Shown here: positions 16,050 through 23,680 of the stretch, in pieces
Layout: every line of letters starts with the position of its first letter
Numbering within the stretch: the first letter of the stretch is position 1
Assembly: GCA_905214105.1 (NCBI GenBank)
Contig: CAJMKK010000015.1
Location: 1-23,812 of the forward strand
Source of the DNA: an uncultured bacterium
GTDB lineage: Bacteria > Actinomycetota > Coriobacteriia > Coriobacteriales > Coriobacteriaceae
Direction: 5' to 3'
Length of the DNA stretch: 23,812 nucleotides
Made by a program: the position numbers and the translations under genes
The notes under the pieces: model-generated
Told to the model about the DNA's origin: nothing
The model's database searches: none
The model's input: only the letters and a program-made list of their open reading frames with translations

Positions 16050-16077
16050 AGGATAGCGCGCATATGGAAGCGTGCAA
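16050..16077 (-). promoter_or_regulatory. Candidate promoter of the DUF134-NifX gene
   Basis: On the minus strand TTGCAC (16077-16072) and TATCCT (16055-16050) are separated by 16 bases. The start codon lies 32 bases downstream of the -10. The promoter sits between the two palindromes, which is the geometry expected for a looping repressor or a self-regulating factor. Confidence 0.5.
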
Positions 16078-16083
16078 GGCATT

Positions 16084-16099
16084 TCTGGCATATGTCAGA
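16084..16099. promoter_or_regulatory. Operator-like palindrome, distal copy
   Basis: tctggcatatgtcaga is a 16-bp palindrome with one mismatched pair. It shares the core CATATGTCA with the proximal copy. The centre-to-centre distance is 53 bp, close to five helical turns, so both sites face the same side of the DNA. Confidence 0.6.
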
Positions 16100-16165
16100 A
16101 AACAGCAAACCTGTTGCGCGTGTGAGAGCGGAGCCGTGCTGCCGTGCATTGCGTGTGCCGGCCCA

Positions 16166-16202
16166 AGTGTCCAATCCGACACTCGCGCGCCTGGGCTACA
16201 AT
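16166..16202 (+). promoter_or_regulatory. Candidate thyA promoter with dyad
   Basis: TACAAT at 16197-16202 is a good -10 hexamer 34 bases before the thyA ATG. No good -35 is visible. In the expected -35 region lies a perfect inverted repeat agtgtc (16166-16171) / gacact (16178-16183) with a six-base spacer, which may bind an activator or repressor. Confidence 0.45.
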
Positions 16203-16236
16203 AAAAATCGCTTGTAGGCGACTGACAGGAGGGTCA

Positions 16237-17085
16237 ATGAGCAAAGCTGATCAGCAGTTTGTAACCATGTGCCGCGATATCTTGGACCATGGCACCACCA
16301 CCGAGGGCCAAAAGGTCCGTCCGGTGTGGGAGGACGGCACCCCTGCCTATACCATTAAAAACTTTGGCGTCACGGCGCGCTACGATCTGCGCGAGGAGTT
16401 CCCCGCGCTTACGCTGCGTCGTACGGCGCTCAAGTCCGCCATGGACGAGATCCTGTGGATCTATCAAAAGAAGTCTAATAACGTCCATGACCTCAACAGC
16501 CATATTTGGGACGAGTGGGCCGACGAGACCGGCTCCATCGGCAAGGCCTACGGGTACCAAATTGGCCAGAAGAGCCATTATGCCGAGGGCGACTTTGACC
16601 AGATGGACCGCGTGCTGTACGACCTTAGGCACACGCCGTACAGCCGCCGCATTATGACGAACACCTATGTGTTTAGCGACTTGTCCGAGATGCACCTGTA
16701 TCCGTGCGCCTACAGCGTGACGTATAACGTGACGCAGCGCCCGCAGGACGACAAACCGACGCTCAATATGATTCTCAACCAGCGCAGCCAGGATATTTTG
16801 GCCGCGAATAACTGGAATGTGTGCCAGTACGCCATCTTGCTGATGATGGTCGCGCAGTCCGTCGATATGATTCCCGGCGAGCTGCTGCATGTGATTGCCG
16901 ATGCCCACATTTATGACCGTCATGTCGATATCGTCCGCGAACTTATCGAGCGTCCGCAGTTTGCGGCGCCCAAAGTAACGCTTAACCCCGACGTGCACGA
17001 TTTCTACGCGTTTACGACCGATGACCTCATCGTCGAGGGCTACGAGCACGGCCCGCAGGTCAAGAACATCCCCATTGCGGTGTAG
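16237..17085 (+). CDS. thyA: Thymidylate synthase ThyA
   Basis: A 282-residue thymidylate synthase that methylates dUMP to dTMP using methylene-tetrahydrofolate. The catalytic Cys157 lies in MHLYPCAYSVTYNV, and the nucleotide-binding segment is NQRSQDILAANNWNVCQYA (181-199). The paired arginines in PYSRRIM are also present. The wording QRSQD plus NNWNV resembles the Bacillus ThyA/phage phi3T group rather than the E. coli group (QRSCD). The ATG at 16237 has AGGAGGG 3-4 bases upstream; upstream in-frame starts lack a site. folA follows directly and recycles the dihydrofolate produced by this reaction. Confidence 0.96.
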   Translation: MSKADQQFVTMCRDILDHGTTTEGQKVRPVWEDGTPAYTIKNFGVTARYDLREEFPALTLRRTALKSAMDEILWIYQKKSNNVHDLNSHIWDEWADETGSIGKAYGYQIGQKSHYAEGDFDQMDRVLYDLRHTPYSRRIMTNTYVFSDLSEMHLYPCAYSVTYNVTQRPQDDKPTLNMILNQRSQDILAANNWNVCQYAILLMMVAQSVDMIPGELLHVIADAHIYDRHVDIVRELIERPQFAAPKVTLNPDVHDFYAFTTDDLIVEGYEHGPQVKNIPIAV

Positions 17086-17094
17086 GTGACGCTC

Positions 17095-17613
17095 ATGACG
17101 TGTAAGCTTTCTGCCATCGTTGCCGTGTGTGACGATTGGGGCATTGGGTGCGAGGGCGACATGGTGGTGTCCAATCGCGCCGACATGCGCCATTTTGTGG
17201 CGTGCACCAAAGGTTGCCCGGTTATTATGGGACGCAAGAACCTGCTGAGTTTTCCCGGTGGGCGTCCGCTCAAGAACCGCCGCAATATCGTGCTCACGCG
17301 CGATGAGGATTTTGCGCCCGAGGGCGTCGACGTGGTACATAGCGTTGATGAGGCGCTCGCCGCGGTTGCCGACGAGCCCGTTGCGTGGGTTATTGGTGGC
17401 GGCGAAGTGTATCGGCAGTTTTTGCCGTATTGCATCGAGGCTGAGGTCACGCATAACCACTGCGTCCATGTCGTGGATACGTACTTTCCCGATTTGGAAG
17501 CCGATCCTGCGTGGGAGATTGCGCAGGGTAGCGGGGTCGCGACGATTGCCGCCGGTGAGGGTGACGAGGGCATCGATTATGAGTTCGTGACGTATCGTCG
17601 CGTTGATGCGTAA
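17095..17613 (+). CDS. folA: Dihydrofolate reductase
   Basis: A 172-residue DHFR that reduces dihydrofolate to tetrahydrofolate with NADPH. Recognisable segments are LSAIVAVCDDWGIGCEGDMVV at the N-terminus, VIMGRKNLLSFPGGRPLKNRRNIVLTRD, and the cofactor-loop region WVIGGGEVYRQFLPYC followed by AEVTHNH. The ATG at 17095 is preferred because AGGTG lies six bases upstream; the GTG at 17086, directly after the thyA stop, is a possible alternative adding three residues. It forms an operon with thyA, a functionally matched pair because ThyA generates dihydrofolate. Confidence 0.94.
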   Translation: MTCKLSAIVAVCDDWGIGCEGDMVVSNRADMRHFVACTKGCPVIMGRKNLLSFPGGRPLKNRRNIVLTRDEDFAPEGVDVVHSVDEALAAVADEPVAWVIGGGEVYRQFLPYCIEAEVTHNHCVHVVDTYFPDLEADPAWEIAQGSGVATIAAGEGDEGIDYEFVTYRRVDA

Positions 17614-17643
17614 ACCCGATTATCCCTTCGGTATTATCGGGTT
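17613..17643 (+). terminator. Hairpin after folA
   Basis: aacccgat (17613-17620) pairs with atcgggtt (17636-17643) around a 15-base loop. It starts at the folA stop codon but has only a weak T tail (ttgg), so it is a possible weak terminator before the methyltransferase gene. Confidence 0.35.
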
Positions 17644-17722
17644 GGAATGAGTGGCGGGGCAGCGCATGGCGTTGCCCCGATATTTGTATAGGTGCTGCAA
17701 AGAAAGGTGCGGGCTGGCTGCT

Positions 17723-18637
17723 ATGACTGATGCCGTTGAGGTGCTGCGAATTGATTCGCTCGAGGACGAGCGGCTCGATGCCTATGTGCGACTGACCGAG
17801 CGCGAGCTGCGCTGCGTGCTGGAGCCGCAAAAGGGCATCTTTATTGCGGAGAGCGCCAAGGTCATCGAGCGTGCCGTGCGCGCCGGATACGAGCCGGTGA
17901 GCTTTCTGTTGGGCGAACGCTGGCTCGATCAGATGATGCCGCTGTTTGAGCGCCTAGTTGTGCGCGAGGGCGCGGGTCCGGTTCCTGTGTTCGTGGCCTC
18001 CATGGAGCTCATGGAGCAGTTGACGGGCTTTAACGTGACGCGCGGCGCGCTGGCGGCGTTCCGTCGCCCGCGTCAGATTCCGGTTGATGAGTTCTTGGGC
18101 GGCGTCGTCGAGGCGGCGGGGGATCGTCCGGTGCGTGTGTGCGTGCTTGAGGGTATTGTCGATCACACCAATGTTGGCGCGATTTTCCGCTCGGCGGCTG
18201 CGCTGAACGTCGATGGCATTTTGGTGAGCCCTACTTGCTGCGACCCGTTGTACCGTCGCTCGGCCCGCGTGAGCATGGGCACCGTGTTTCAGGTTCCGTG
18301 GACGCGTATTGGCAGTGAGGCGCGCGTATGGCCGCATGATGGGCTGGCGGCGCTGCACGATGCCGGCTTTTCGTGTGCCGCCATGGCGTTGACGGATGAT
18401 TCGGTGTCGCTGGACGATCCAGTGCTGCGGGAGATCGATCGCCTGGCGATCTTTATGGGTACCGAGGGTGCCGGCCTGGGAGCCAAGACCATTGAGGGCT
18501 GTGACCGCGCCGTGCGCATTCCGATGGCGCACGGGGTCGATTCGCTCAACGTGGCCGCGGCGAGCGCCGTCGCCTTTTGGCAGCTGTGCCCGCACGTGAG
18601 CAATGAGTATCACTACCAGCCGGGTTTGTATCACTAG
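17723..18637 (+). CDS. TrmH/SpoU-family RNA 2'-O-methyltransferase
   Basis: A 304-residue SPOUT methyltransferase. The N-terminal part (residues 1-120, including KGIFIAESAKVIERAVRAGYEPVSFLL) resembles the substrate-binding domain of this family. The SpoU domain has the three signature motifs: HTNVGAIFRSAAALNVDGIL (motif 1), FMGTEGAGL (motif 2), and IPMAHGVDSLNVAAASAVAFW (motif 3), which form the knotted SAM site. The methylated nucleotide, in rRNA or tRNA, cannot be assigned from sequence. The ATG at 17723 has only a distant GAAAGG (about 15 bases); an earlier in-frame ATG at 17651 has no ribosome site. The gene stands 109 bases after folA. Confidence 0.9.
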   Translation: MTDAVEVLRIDSLEDERLDAYVRLTERELRCVLEPQKGIFIAESAKVIERAVRAGYEPVSFLLGERWLDQMMPLFERLVVREGAGPVPVFVASMELMEQLTGFNVTRGALAAFRRPRQIPVDEFLGGVVEAAGDRPVRVCVLEGIVDHTNVGAIFRSAAALNVDGILVSPTCCDPLYRRSARVSMGTVFQVPWTRIGSEARVWPHDGLAALHDAGFSCAAMALTDDSVSLDDPVLREIDRLAIFMGTEGAGLGAKTIEGCDRAVRIPMAHGVDSLNVAAASAVAFWQLCPHVSNEYHYQPGLYH

Positions 18638-18762
18638 GCAGATATTTCGCACCAGGCTCTGATTCGGGGTGTTTCGGTCGCCGCCAGTCGGTGCTAAGCT
18701 GGTTTTGGCTTTGGTTTTAAATTGCTGTTTTGTTGTTTGACGTATGCGTGTGGGGAGGGCGT

Positions 18763-20112
18763 GTGGCTAAGAAATCTACGGCTATCGATGTAACGCAGGG
18801 TGTCATTTGGCAGCAGCTGCTTTCGCTGTGCGTTCCCATCTTCTTTAGTTCGTTTTTTCAGCAGGCCTACACGCTTATCGGTACGTATATCGTCGGTCAG
18901 TTTGGCGGCAAGCTCGCACTGGGTGGCATTCAGGCCACGATGGTGCTCACCGAGCTCTGCATTGGCTTTTGCGTTGGCGTCGGTGCCGGCTGCGCGGTCA
19001 TTACCGGTCAGTATTTTGGCCAGCACGATGATGAGCGACTGAGTCGTTCGGTCCATACCGCCATGACGCTCGCGCTGGTGGGCGGTATCGTTTTCTCGAT
19101 TCTTGGCATAGTGTTCGTTGAGCCCATGCTGGTGCTTATGAACACGCCGCATGAACTATTGGCCGAGGGCGTGGCCTATGCTCGCTGTTATTTTGCCGCG
19201 ATGGTTGCGGCACTGCTGCTTAATATGGGAACCGCACTGCTGCGTGCCGTGGGCGACACACGCGGGCCCGCCGTGATCATTGCCTCTGGCTGCCTGGTTA
19301 ACGTGGTGCTGGATATCATCTTTGTCGCTGTGTTGCATATGGAGGCGCTGGGCTGCGGCATCGCAGTGGCGCTGACCATTTGCTCCAATGCAACGATGAT
19401 CGTGTTTCGCATGATGCGCGCTCCGGGTGCATGGCGTCTTTCGCTGTCTAAGCTCGGCATCGATCGCGGTATTTGCAAGAGTATGATCTCGTGTGGTCTG
19501 CCACTCGGTTTTCAATCGGCTGCCTATTCGATCTCGAACGTGCTGATCCAGGTGTCGGTTAATTCGTTTGGCGCCGATGTCACGACTGCTTGGGGTCTAT
19601 CTGGGCGCTTGGATGGCATTATCTGGATGGTGACCGAGGCGCTCGGCGTATCGATCACTACGTTCTCGGCGCAGAACTTTGGCGCGCGCAACTACGAGCG
19701 CATGCGCAAGGGCTACCATACGTCGCTCGTGCTTTCGTTTATGCTCATTGGTGGCCTGTCTGCCGTGCTCCTGGTGTTCTCGGGCCCGCTGTCGCGTTTG
19801 TTTGTCGACGATACTTCGATTTCGGCGTACACCACGACCATCCTCCATTTCATTGCGCCGTTTTATGCGATCTTCTCGATTATCGAGAACGCGTCGGGCT
19901 CCATTCGCGGCGCGGGCGTGAGTCTGCAGCCTATGATGCTCACCATCTTTGGCACCGTTTTCTTGAGGGTGATCTGGGTGTTTGCGATCATGCCCTTCGA
20001 TCCGTCGCTCGAGCATCTACTGCTGGTCTACCCCGTAACGTGGCTCATTACGGCCACGATGTTTACCATCTACCACCACAGCGGCAACTGGCTAGGCCGC
20101 GCCACCGCCTAA
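18763..20112 (+). CDS. MATE-family efflux transporter
   Basis: A 449-residue integral membrane protein with about 12 hydrophobic segments. It starts with a short cytoplasmic MAKKSTAIDVTQGVIWQQLL, typical of MATE transporters of the NorM/DinF superfamily. The internally repeated halves are visible (FFQQAYTLIGTYIVGQFGG early, ITTFSAQNFGARNYERMRKGY in the second half). Such proteins export cationic drugs or metabolites using Na+ or H+ gradients; the substrate is unknown. The GTG at 18763 is chosen for GGAGG four bases upstream; a TTG at 18730 is an alternative. The leader (18690-18745) is markedly G/T-rich on the plus strand. Confidence 0.9.
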   Translation: MAKKSTAIDVTQGVIWQQLLSLCVPIFFSSFFQQAYTLIGTYIVGQFGGKLALGGIQATMVLTELCIGFCVGVGAGCAVITGQYFGQHDDERLSRSVHTAMTLALVGGIVFSILGIVFVEPMLVLMNTPHELLAEGVAYARCYFAAMVAALLLNMGTALLRAVGDTRGPAVIIASGCLVNVVLDIIFVAVLHMEALGCGIAVALTICSNATMIVFRMMRAPGAWRLSLSKLGIDRGICKSMISCGLPLGFQSAAYSISNVLIQVSVNSFGADVTTAWGLSGRLDGIIWMVTEALGVSITTFSAQNFGARNYERMRKGYHTSLVLSFMLIGGLSAVLLVFSGPLSRLFVDDTSISAYTTTILHFIAPFYAIFSIIENASGSIRGAGVSLQPMMLTIFGTVFLRVIWVFAIMPFDPSLEHLLLVYPVTWLITATMFTIYHHSGNWLGRATA

Positions 20113-20195
20113 TGATCCCTTGGGGCGGAGGAAAATGGATCATTGCTCTCCGTCGTGATGTCGATGATCCGTTTTCCTCCGTCCCCTTCGGATCA
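20113..20195. terminator. Long inverted repeat filling the gap between convergent genes
   Basis: Arms of 31 and 32 bases (20113-20143 and 20164-20195) pair almost completely around a 20-base loop. They include the exact outer tgatcc/ggatca and inner cggaggaaaa/ttttcctccg blocks. The repeat begins immediately after the MATE stop and ends one base before the cobO stop. A bidirectional transcription terminator is the simplest reading, although neither strand shows a long T run directly after the stem. Confidence 0.65.
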
Positions 20196-20196
20196 A

Positions 20197-20682
20197 TTAG
20201 TATTCGATGCCTTGGCGGGCCAGGAGGCCTTCGTCGAAGTAGTGTTTGATGGGGCGCATTTCGGTGACCAGGTCGGCGAGGTCCGCGAGGGGCAGTATCC
20301 CGCGGCCGGTCAGCACGAGCTCCGTGGTGGCGGGCTTTATCGCGATCAGCGCTTCGACATCCTCGCGCGTCACAAAGCCTCGGCGCATTGCTTCGCCGAG
20401 TTCGTCCAGAATGAGCACGTCGACCTGAGAGATCTTTTCGCGTGCAAGCTCCATGATCTGTGCGGCGCAAGCCTCGGGCGTGTCGCGGTCGGCCTGTACA
20501 ATGCGCAGTCCCAGGCGTGGCGCGGCATCGTGTTCGGCGCAGTGCAGTTTCTTGGCAAACTGAAGCATGAGCACGTTAAGTCCATAGCCCGTGGCGCGCA
20601 GCGCGAGCCCCAGCGCAGCCGTCGTCTTACCCTTGCCTTCGCCCGCGTAGATCTGAACCTTGCCGACTTCCAGTGATGCCAT
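20197..20682 (-). CDS. cobO: Corrinoid adenosyltransferase (CobA/CobO/BtuR family)
   Basis: A 161-residue ATP:cob(I)alamin adenosyltransferase that makes adenosylcobalamin. The P-loop is IYAGEGKGKTTAALGLALRA (11-30), a pattern specific to this family. ISQVDVLILDELGEAM carries the Walker B-like element, and ELVLTGRGILPL plus the C-terminal KHYFDEGLLARQGIEY are characteristic. AAAGGA lies about six bases before the ATG. No other cobalamin genes are in the window, so it may serve salvage of imported corrinoid. It is transcribed divergently from ftsH and convergently with the MATE gene. Length is slightly shorter than the E. coli enzyme (about 196). Confidence 0.93.
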   Translation of the reverse strand: MASLEVGKVQIYAGEGKGKTTAALGLALRATGYGLNVLMLQFAKKLHCAEHDAAPRLGLRIVQADRDTPEACAAQIMELAREKISQVDVLILDELGEAMRRGFVTREDVEALIAIKPATTELVLTGRGILPLADLADLVTEMRPIKHYFDEGLLARQGIEY

Positions 20683-20774
20683 CTCTGTCCTTTCGTGCCC
20701 GGCGTCGGTTTATCGCCGTCTGGGTTGGGTATTCTAGATAAAATTATCAACCCCAGTAGATGGAGTTCAAGCAG
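20683..20774. promoter_or_regulatory. Divergent cobO/ftsH promoter region
   Basis: The gap between the divergent genes contains an AT-rich block (20730-20748) that differs from its GC-rich surroundings. On the plus strand TATTCT (20730-20735) or TAAAAT (20739-20744) could be the ftsH -10. On the minus strand TAGAAT in the same block could serve cobO. No convincing -35 was found in either direction. Confidence 0.4.
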
Positions 20775-22667
20775 ATGGAGATGGATGACAACAAACGTAG
20801 ACGGAATATGATCCTCTACGTGCTCATCGCCTTCGTCGTCTACCTCGTGCTCTCGACCGTTCTGTTCCCCAACATCGGTCACACGCAGCAGATTACGAAG
20901 ACCGATTACTCGACGTTTGTCAAAGCGCTCGATAAGAAGAGCGTCGATAAGGTCGAATACAATACCGACGATTACACCATTTATTACACCAAAAAGGGCG
21001 AGGACGAGAACATCGCCTATAAGACGACCGGTGTGCCGAACGATGCGGTCTTTACCGATCGCGTGCTTGAGTCTGGCGCTTCGCTGGAGTCGGTCGTTCC
21101 CGATAAAAACTCGGGTTTGATGACCTACTACCTGCTCACACTCATTCTTCCCATGGCGATTTTCTTCCTCATCGGTTGGTGGCTCAACCGCCGCATGAAG
21201 AAGGCTATGGGCGATGACGGCCCGTCGATGAACTTTGGCGGCGGCGGTTTTGGCGGCGGCGGACTGGGTAAGTCCGGCGCGCGCGTGATCGCCTCCAAGG
21301 ACGTGGGCGTGACCTTTAAGGACGTCGCCGGCCAGGAAGAGGCCAAGGAGTCTCTCAAGGAGGTCGTCGACTTTCTGGAGAAGCCGCAGCGCTACGAGGA
21401 GATCGGCGCCAAGCTGCCGCGCGGTGCTCTCCTTGTTGGCCCTCCGGGTACCGGTAAAACCCTGCTTGCCAAGGCTGTTGCCGGCGAGGCGGGCGTGCCG
21501 TTCTTTAGCATTTCGGGCTCTGAGTTCGTTGAGATGTTTGTTGGTCGCGGCGCTGCTAAGGTGCGTGACCTGTTTAAGCAGGCCAAGGAAAAGGCCCCTT
21601 GTATCGTCTTTATCGATGAGATCGATACCATCGGTAAGAAGCGCGATGGCGGCGGCTTTAGCGGCAACGACGAGCGCGAGCAGACGCTCAATCAGTTGCT
21701 GACCGAGATGGATGGCTTCGATAACCACAAGGGTATCGTTGTCCTTGCCGCAACCAACCGCCCCGACAGTCTCGATCCCGCTCTACTGCGCCCCGGTCGT
21801 TTTGACCGCCGCATCCCCGTCGAGTTGCCCGATCTGACCGGCCGTAAGAACATCCTCGAGCTTCACGCCAAGAGTGTGAAGACCGAGCCGCCGATCGATC
21901 TGACCGCGATTGCCCGCGCCACGCCCGGAGCCTCGGGCGCCGACCTGGCCAATATCATCAATGAGGGCGCCCTGCGAGCCGTCCGTGAGGGTCGCAAGCG
22001 TGCCACGCAGGACGATTTTGAGGAGTCGGTGGAGGTCGTCATCGCCGGACAGCAGCGTAAGTCCACGGTGCTGTCCGACCACGAGAAGCAGGTCGTGTCC
22101 TACCACGAGATTGGTCATGCCATCGTTGCCGCTCGCCAGAAGGGCTCTGCGCCGGTCACCAAGATCACCATCGTGCCGCGCACGAGCGGCGCTCTGGGCT
22201 ACACCATGCAGGTCGAGGAGGACGAGCGCTTCCTGACCACGCGCCAGGAGGTGCTGGACAAGCTCGCCGTTTATTGCGGTGGCCGTGCAGCTGAGGAGCT
22301 CATCTTTGGCGAGATGACGACCGGCGCGGCCAACGATATCGAGCAGGCCACCAAGCTCGCCCGTAACATGGTGACGCGCTTTGGTATGTCCGACGAGTTT
22401 GGCATGATGGCACTCGGTACCGTCCAGAACGCGTACCTCAACCAGGACACGTCGCTCACCTGCGCCCCCGGCACGGCCGAGCGCGTGGACGCGATTGTCG
22501 CCAAGCTGATCGAGGATGCGCACGACCGCGCCCTTCAGATCCTCAAGGAGAACAAGTTCAAGCTCCATGAGCTGGCTCGTTATCTGTACAAGAAGGAGAC
22601 CATCACGGGTGAGGAGTTCATGAACCTCCTCACGCGCGAGAATCCGCTGATGCCCAAGCAACAGTAA
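20775..22667 (+). CDS. ftsH: ATP-dependent zinc metalloprotease FtsH
   Basis: A membrane AAA+ protease of 630 residues from this start, for quality control of membrane and regulatory proteins. A first membrane segment lies at about residues 11-31 ([20 protein letters not shown]). An extracytoplasmic domain of about 80 residues follows, then a second segment ([19 protein letters not shown]), a Gly-rich linker ([11 protein letters not shown]), and the AAA domain with Walker A GPPGTGKT, Walker [13 protein letters not shown] and [21 protein letters not shown]. The peptidase domain has the zinc motif HEIGH. The start is uncertain: ATG 20775 has GGAG nine bases upstream, ATG 20760 has no ribosome site, and ATG 20781 is also in frame. 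A strong terminator follows. Confidence 0.95.
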   Translation: MEMDDNKRRRNMILYVLIAFVVYLVLSTVLFPNIGHTQQITKTDYSTFVKALDKKSVDKVEYNTDDYTIYYTKKGEDENIAYKTTGVPNDAVFTDRVLESGASLESVVPDKNSGLMTYYLLTLILPMAIFFLIGWWLNRRMKKAMGDDGPSMNFGGGGFGGGGLGKSGARVIASKDVGVTFKDVAGQEEAKESLKEVVDFLEKPQRYEEIGAKLPRGALLVGPPGTGKTLLAKAVAGEAGVPFFSISGSEFVEMFVGRGAAKVRDLFKQAKEKAPCIVFIDEIDTIGKKRDGGGFSGNDEREQTLNQLLTEMDGFDNHKGIVVLAATNRPDSLDPALLRPGRFDRRIPVELPDLTGRKNILELHAKSVKTEPPIDLTAIARATPGASGADLANIINEGALRAVREGRKRATQDDFEESVEVVIAGQQRKSTVLSDHEKQVVSYHEIGHAIVAARQKGSAPVTKITIVPRTSGALGYTMQVEEDERFLTTRQEVLDKLAVYCGGRAAEELIFGEMTTGAANDIEQATKLARNMVTRFGMSDEFGMMALGTVQNAYLNQDTSLTCAPGTAERVDAIVAKLIEDAHDRALQILKENKFKLHELARYLYKKETITGEEFMNLLTRENPLMPKQQ

Positions 22668-22693
22668 AGCCGCGGTCGAGCCAGTAAACGCCG

Positions 22694-22733
22694 ACGCCCC
22701 ATTTGAGCAGCTATCTCAAATGGGGCGTTTTGC
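22694..22733 (+). terminator. Intrinsic terminator of ftsH
   Basis: A perfect 14-bp stem (22694-22707 with 22715-22728) with loop cagctat runs into TTTTGCTT. It lies about 26 bases after the ftsH stop and ends just before the ribosome binding site of the DUF523 gene. Confidence 0.9.
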
Positions 22734-22748
22734 TTGAGAGGGATGGAA

Positions 22749-23240
22749 ATGAAGATCGTGGTGAGCGCCTGTTTGATGGGCGAGAGCTGCAAGTATAACG
22801 GGCTCGATAACTATCATCGCGAGTTGGTCGAGGTCTGCGAGCGTACAGGGACTGAGGTCCTCTTGGTGTGCCCTGAGGTCTTTGGGGGCCTGCCCACGCC
22901 GCGCAAGCCATCCGAGATTGTGGACGGTGAGGTCCGTACCTGCGAGGGCGTCTCTGTCGATCGCGAGTTTCGCCTAGGTGCCCAGCGTGCGCTCGATATG
23001 TGCGAGCATTTTGGCGGCCCGTCCGAGATCGCTGCGTGCGTCTTGCAGGATCGCAGTCCGTCGTGCGGCGTGGGCCATATCTACGACGGATCCTTCAGCG
23101 GCACGCTCACAACGGGTAACGGTGTCTTCGTTGATCTGCTCCTGCGCCACGGCTACCGCGTGATCCCGGCTAGTGAGTTTGATCCCAGCATGTTGGAACA
23201 TTGTCCACAGCACTCGAACCGAACACTTCCTCACGGGTGA
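22749..23240 (+). CDS. DUF523 family protein (2-thiouracil desulfurase-like)
   Basis: A 163-residue DUF523 protein. Conserved segments are VVSACLMGESCKYNG (Cys8, Cys14), VCPEVFGGLPTPRKPSEIV (Cys41, Glu43), and LQDRSPSCGVGHIYDGSFSGTLTTGNG (Cys106). Characterised relatives (TudS) use three such cysteines to hold a [4Fe-4S] cluster that removes sulfur from thiouracil; whether this protein does so is an inference. The ATG at 22749 has GAGAGGG six bases upstream. The extreme C-terminus (about 23 residues after RVIPAS) lies on DNA that, read on the opposite strand, encodes a recombinase tail, so it may not be the ancestral end of the gene. Confidence 0.85.
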   Translation: MKIVVSACLMGESCKYNGLDNYHRELVEVCERTGTEVLLVCPEVFGGLPTPRKPSEIVDGEVRTCEGVSVDREFRLGAQRALDMCEHFGGPSEIAACVLQDRSPSCGVGHIYDGSFSGTLTTGNGVFVDLLLRHGYRVIPASEFDPSMLEHCPQHSNRTLPHG

Positions 23241-23331
23241 CCGTTTTGGCATCATCCGTGAAGTTGATATTGAGTACGACCCGGTCATCAAAGACGTAGA
23301 CCGAGTTGACAGGCGCCGTACCCAGGCAGTC
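23170..23331 (-). pseudogene. Serine recombinase C-terminal remnant
   Basis: On the minus strand an open frame runs through LGTAPVNSVYVFDDRVVLN and INFTDDAKTVTREEVFGS to a TAG stop (23172-23170). The VYVFDDRVVLNINF pattern followed by KTVT and a short acidic strand resembles the C-terminal tail of large serine recombinases in gut Gram-positive mobile elements. No catalytic N-terminal domain lies upstream; past about 23331 the similarity is lost. The last 71 bases overlap the DUF523 gene on the other strand. The family call is from memory of the tail pattern and was not checked by search. Confidence 0.5.
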
Positions 23332-23420
23332 CCTCCCCGCGGCCCTCGCGCAGGAACGCGTACACGGCCCTCCCGTCTCTTGCGCCCCTCCCGGAGCTGT
23401 TTACATCAGTGTAGCCAATC

Positions 23421-23680
23421 CAGTCCGCCAAGGGCTGCAGCCCGGACAACGCGGCGATGGAGGGCTTCTTCGGCCTGCTCAAGAAGGAGTTCTGGCACGG
23501 CGGGGACTGGTCGGAATGGACCCCCGCCCACTTCATCGAGGAGCTCGGGGGGGCTAGATCGGCCGATACAATACGGAGAGGCGCAGCGATGCGCTCGGTG
23601 GCCGCACGCCGGCCGAGTTCCGCTCCGCGCTGGGAAGGGCCGCGTAACGGTCCAAGAAATCGTCCGCAGTCTCCATTCTT
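23421..23680 (+). mobile_element. IS3-family transposase (OrfB) 3' remnant, frameshifted
   Basis: The plus strand encodes SAKGCSPDNAAMEGFFGLLK and KEFWHGGDWSEWTPAHFIEEL (23424-23550), the C-terminal integrase-core end of an IS3/IS150-type OrfB with its DNAAMEGFFG block around a catalytic Glu. After a run of seven G (about 23547-23553) the frame is lost. It resumes in another frame as RRSDALGGRTPAEFRSALGRAA and stop at 23645-23647. Compared with the expected family sequence, about five extra bases and several substitutions lie in the junction. An in-frame stop also lies upstream at about 23412. The sequence ggtccaagaaatcgtccgca just after the stop looks like the element's terminal repeat. No left half is present. 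Confidence 0.75.

Noticed and set aside
16234..17469. A 411-codon minus-strand open frame opposite thyA and folA
   Set aside because: It is a shadow of two strongly conserved genes.
20370..21728. A 452-codon minus-strand open frame opposite ftsH that runs into cobO out of frame
   Set aside because: The ftsH and cobO frames carry all conserved motifs; this frame has none.
22078..22130. HEIGH instead of HEAGH in FtsH as a sign of an inactive protease
   Set aside because: Both zinc-binding His residues and the catalytic Glu are kept; the central residue varies in the family.
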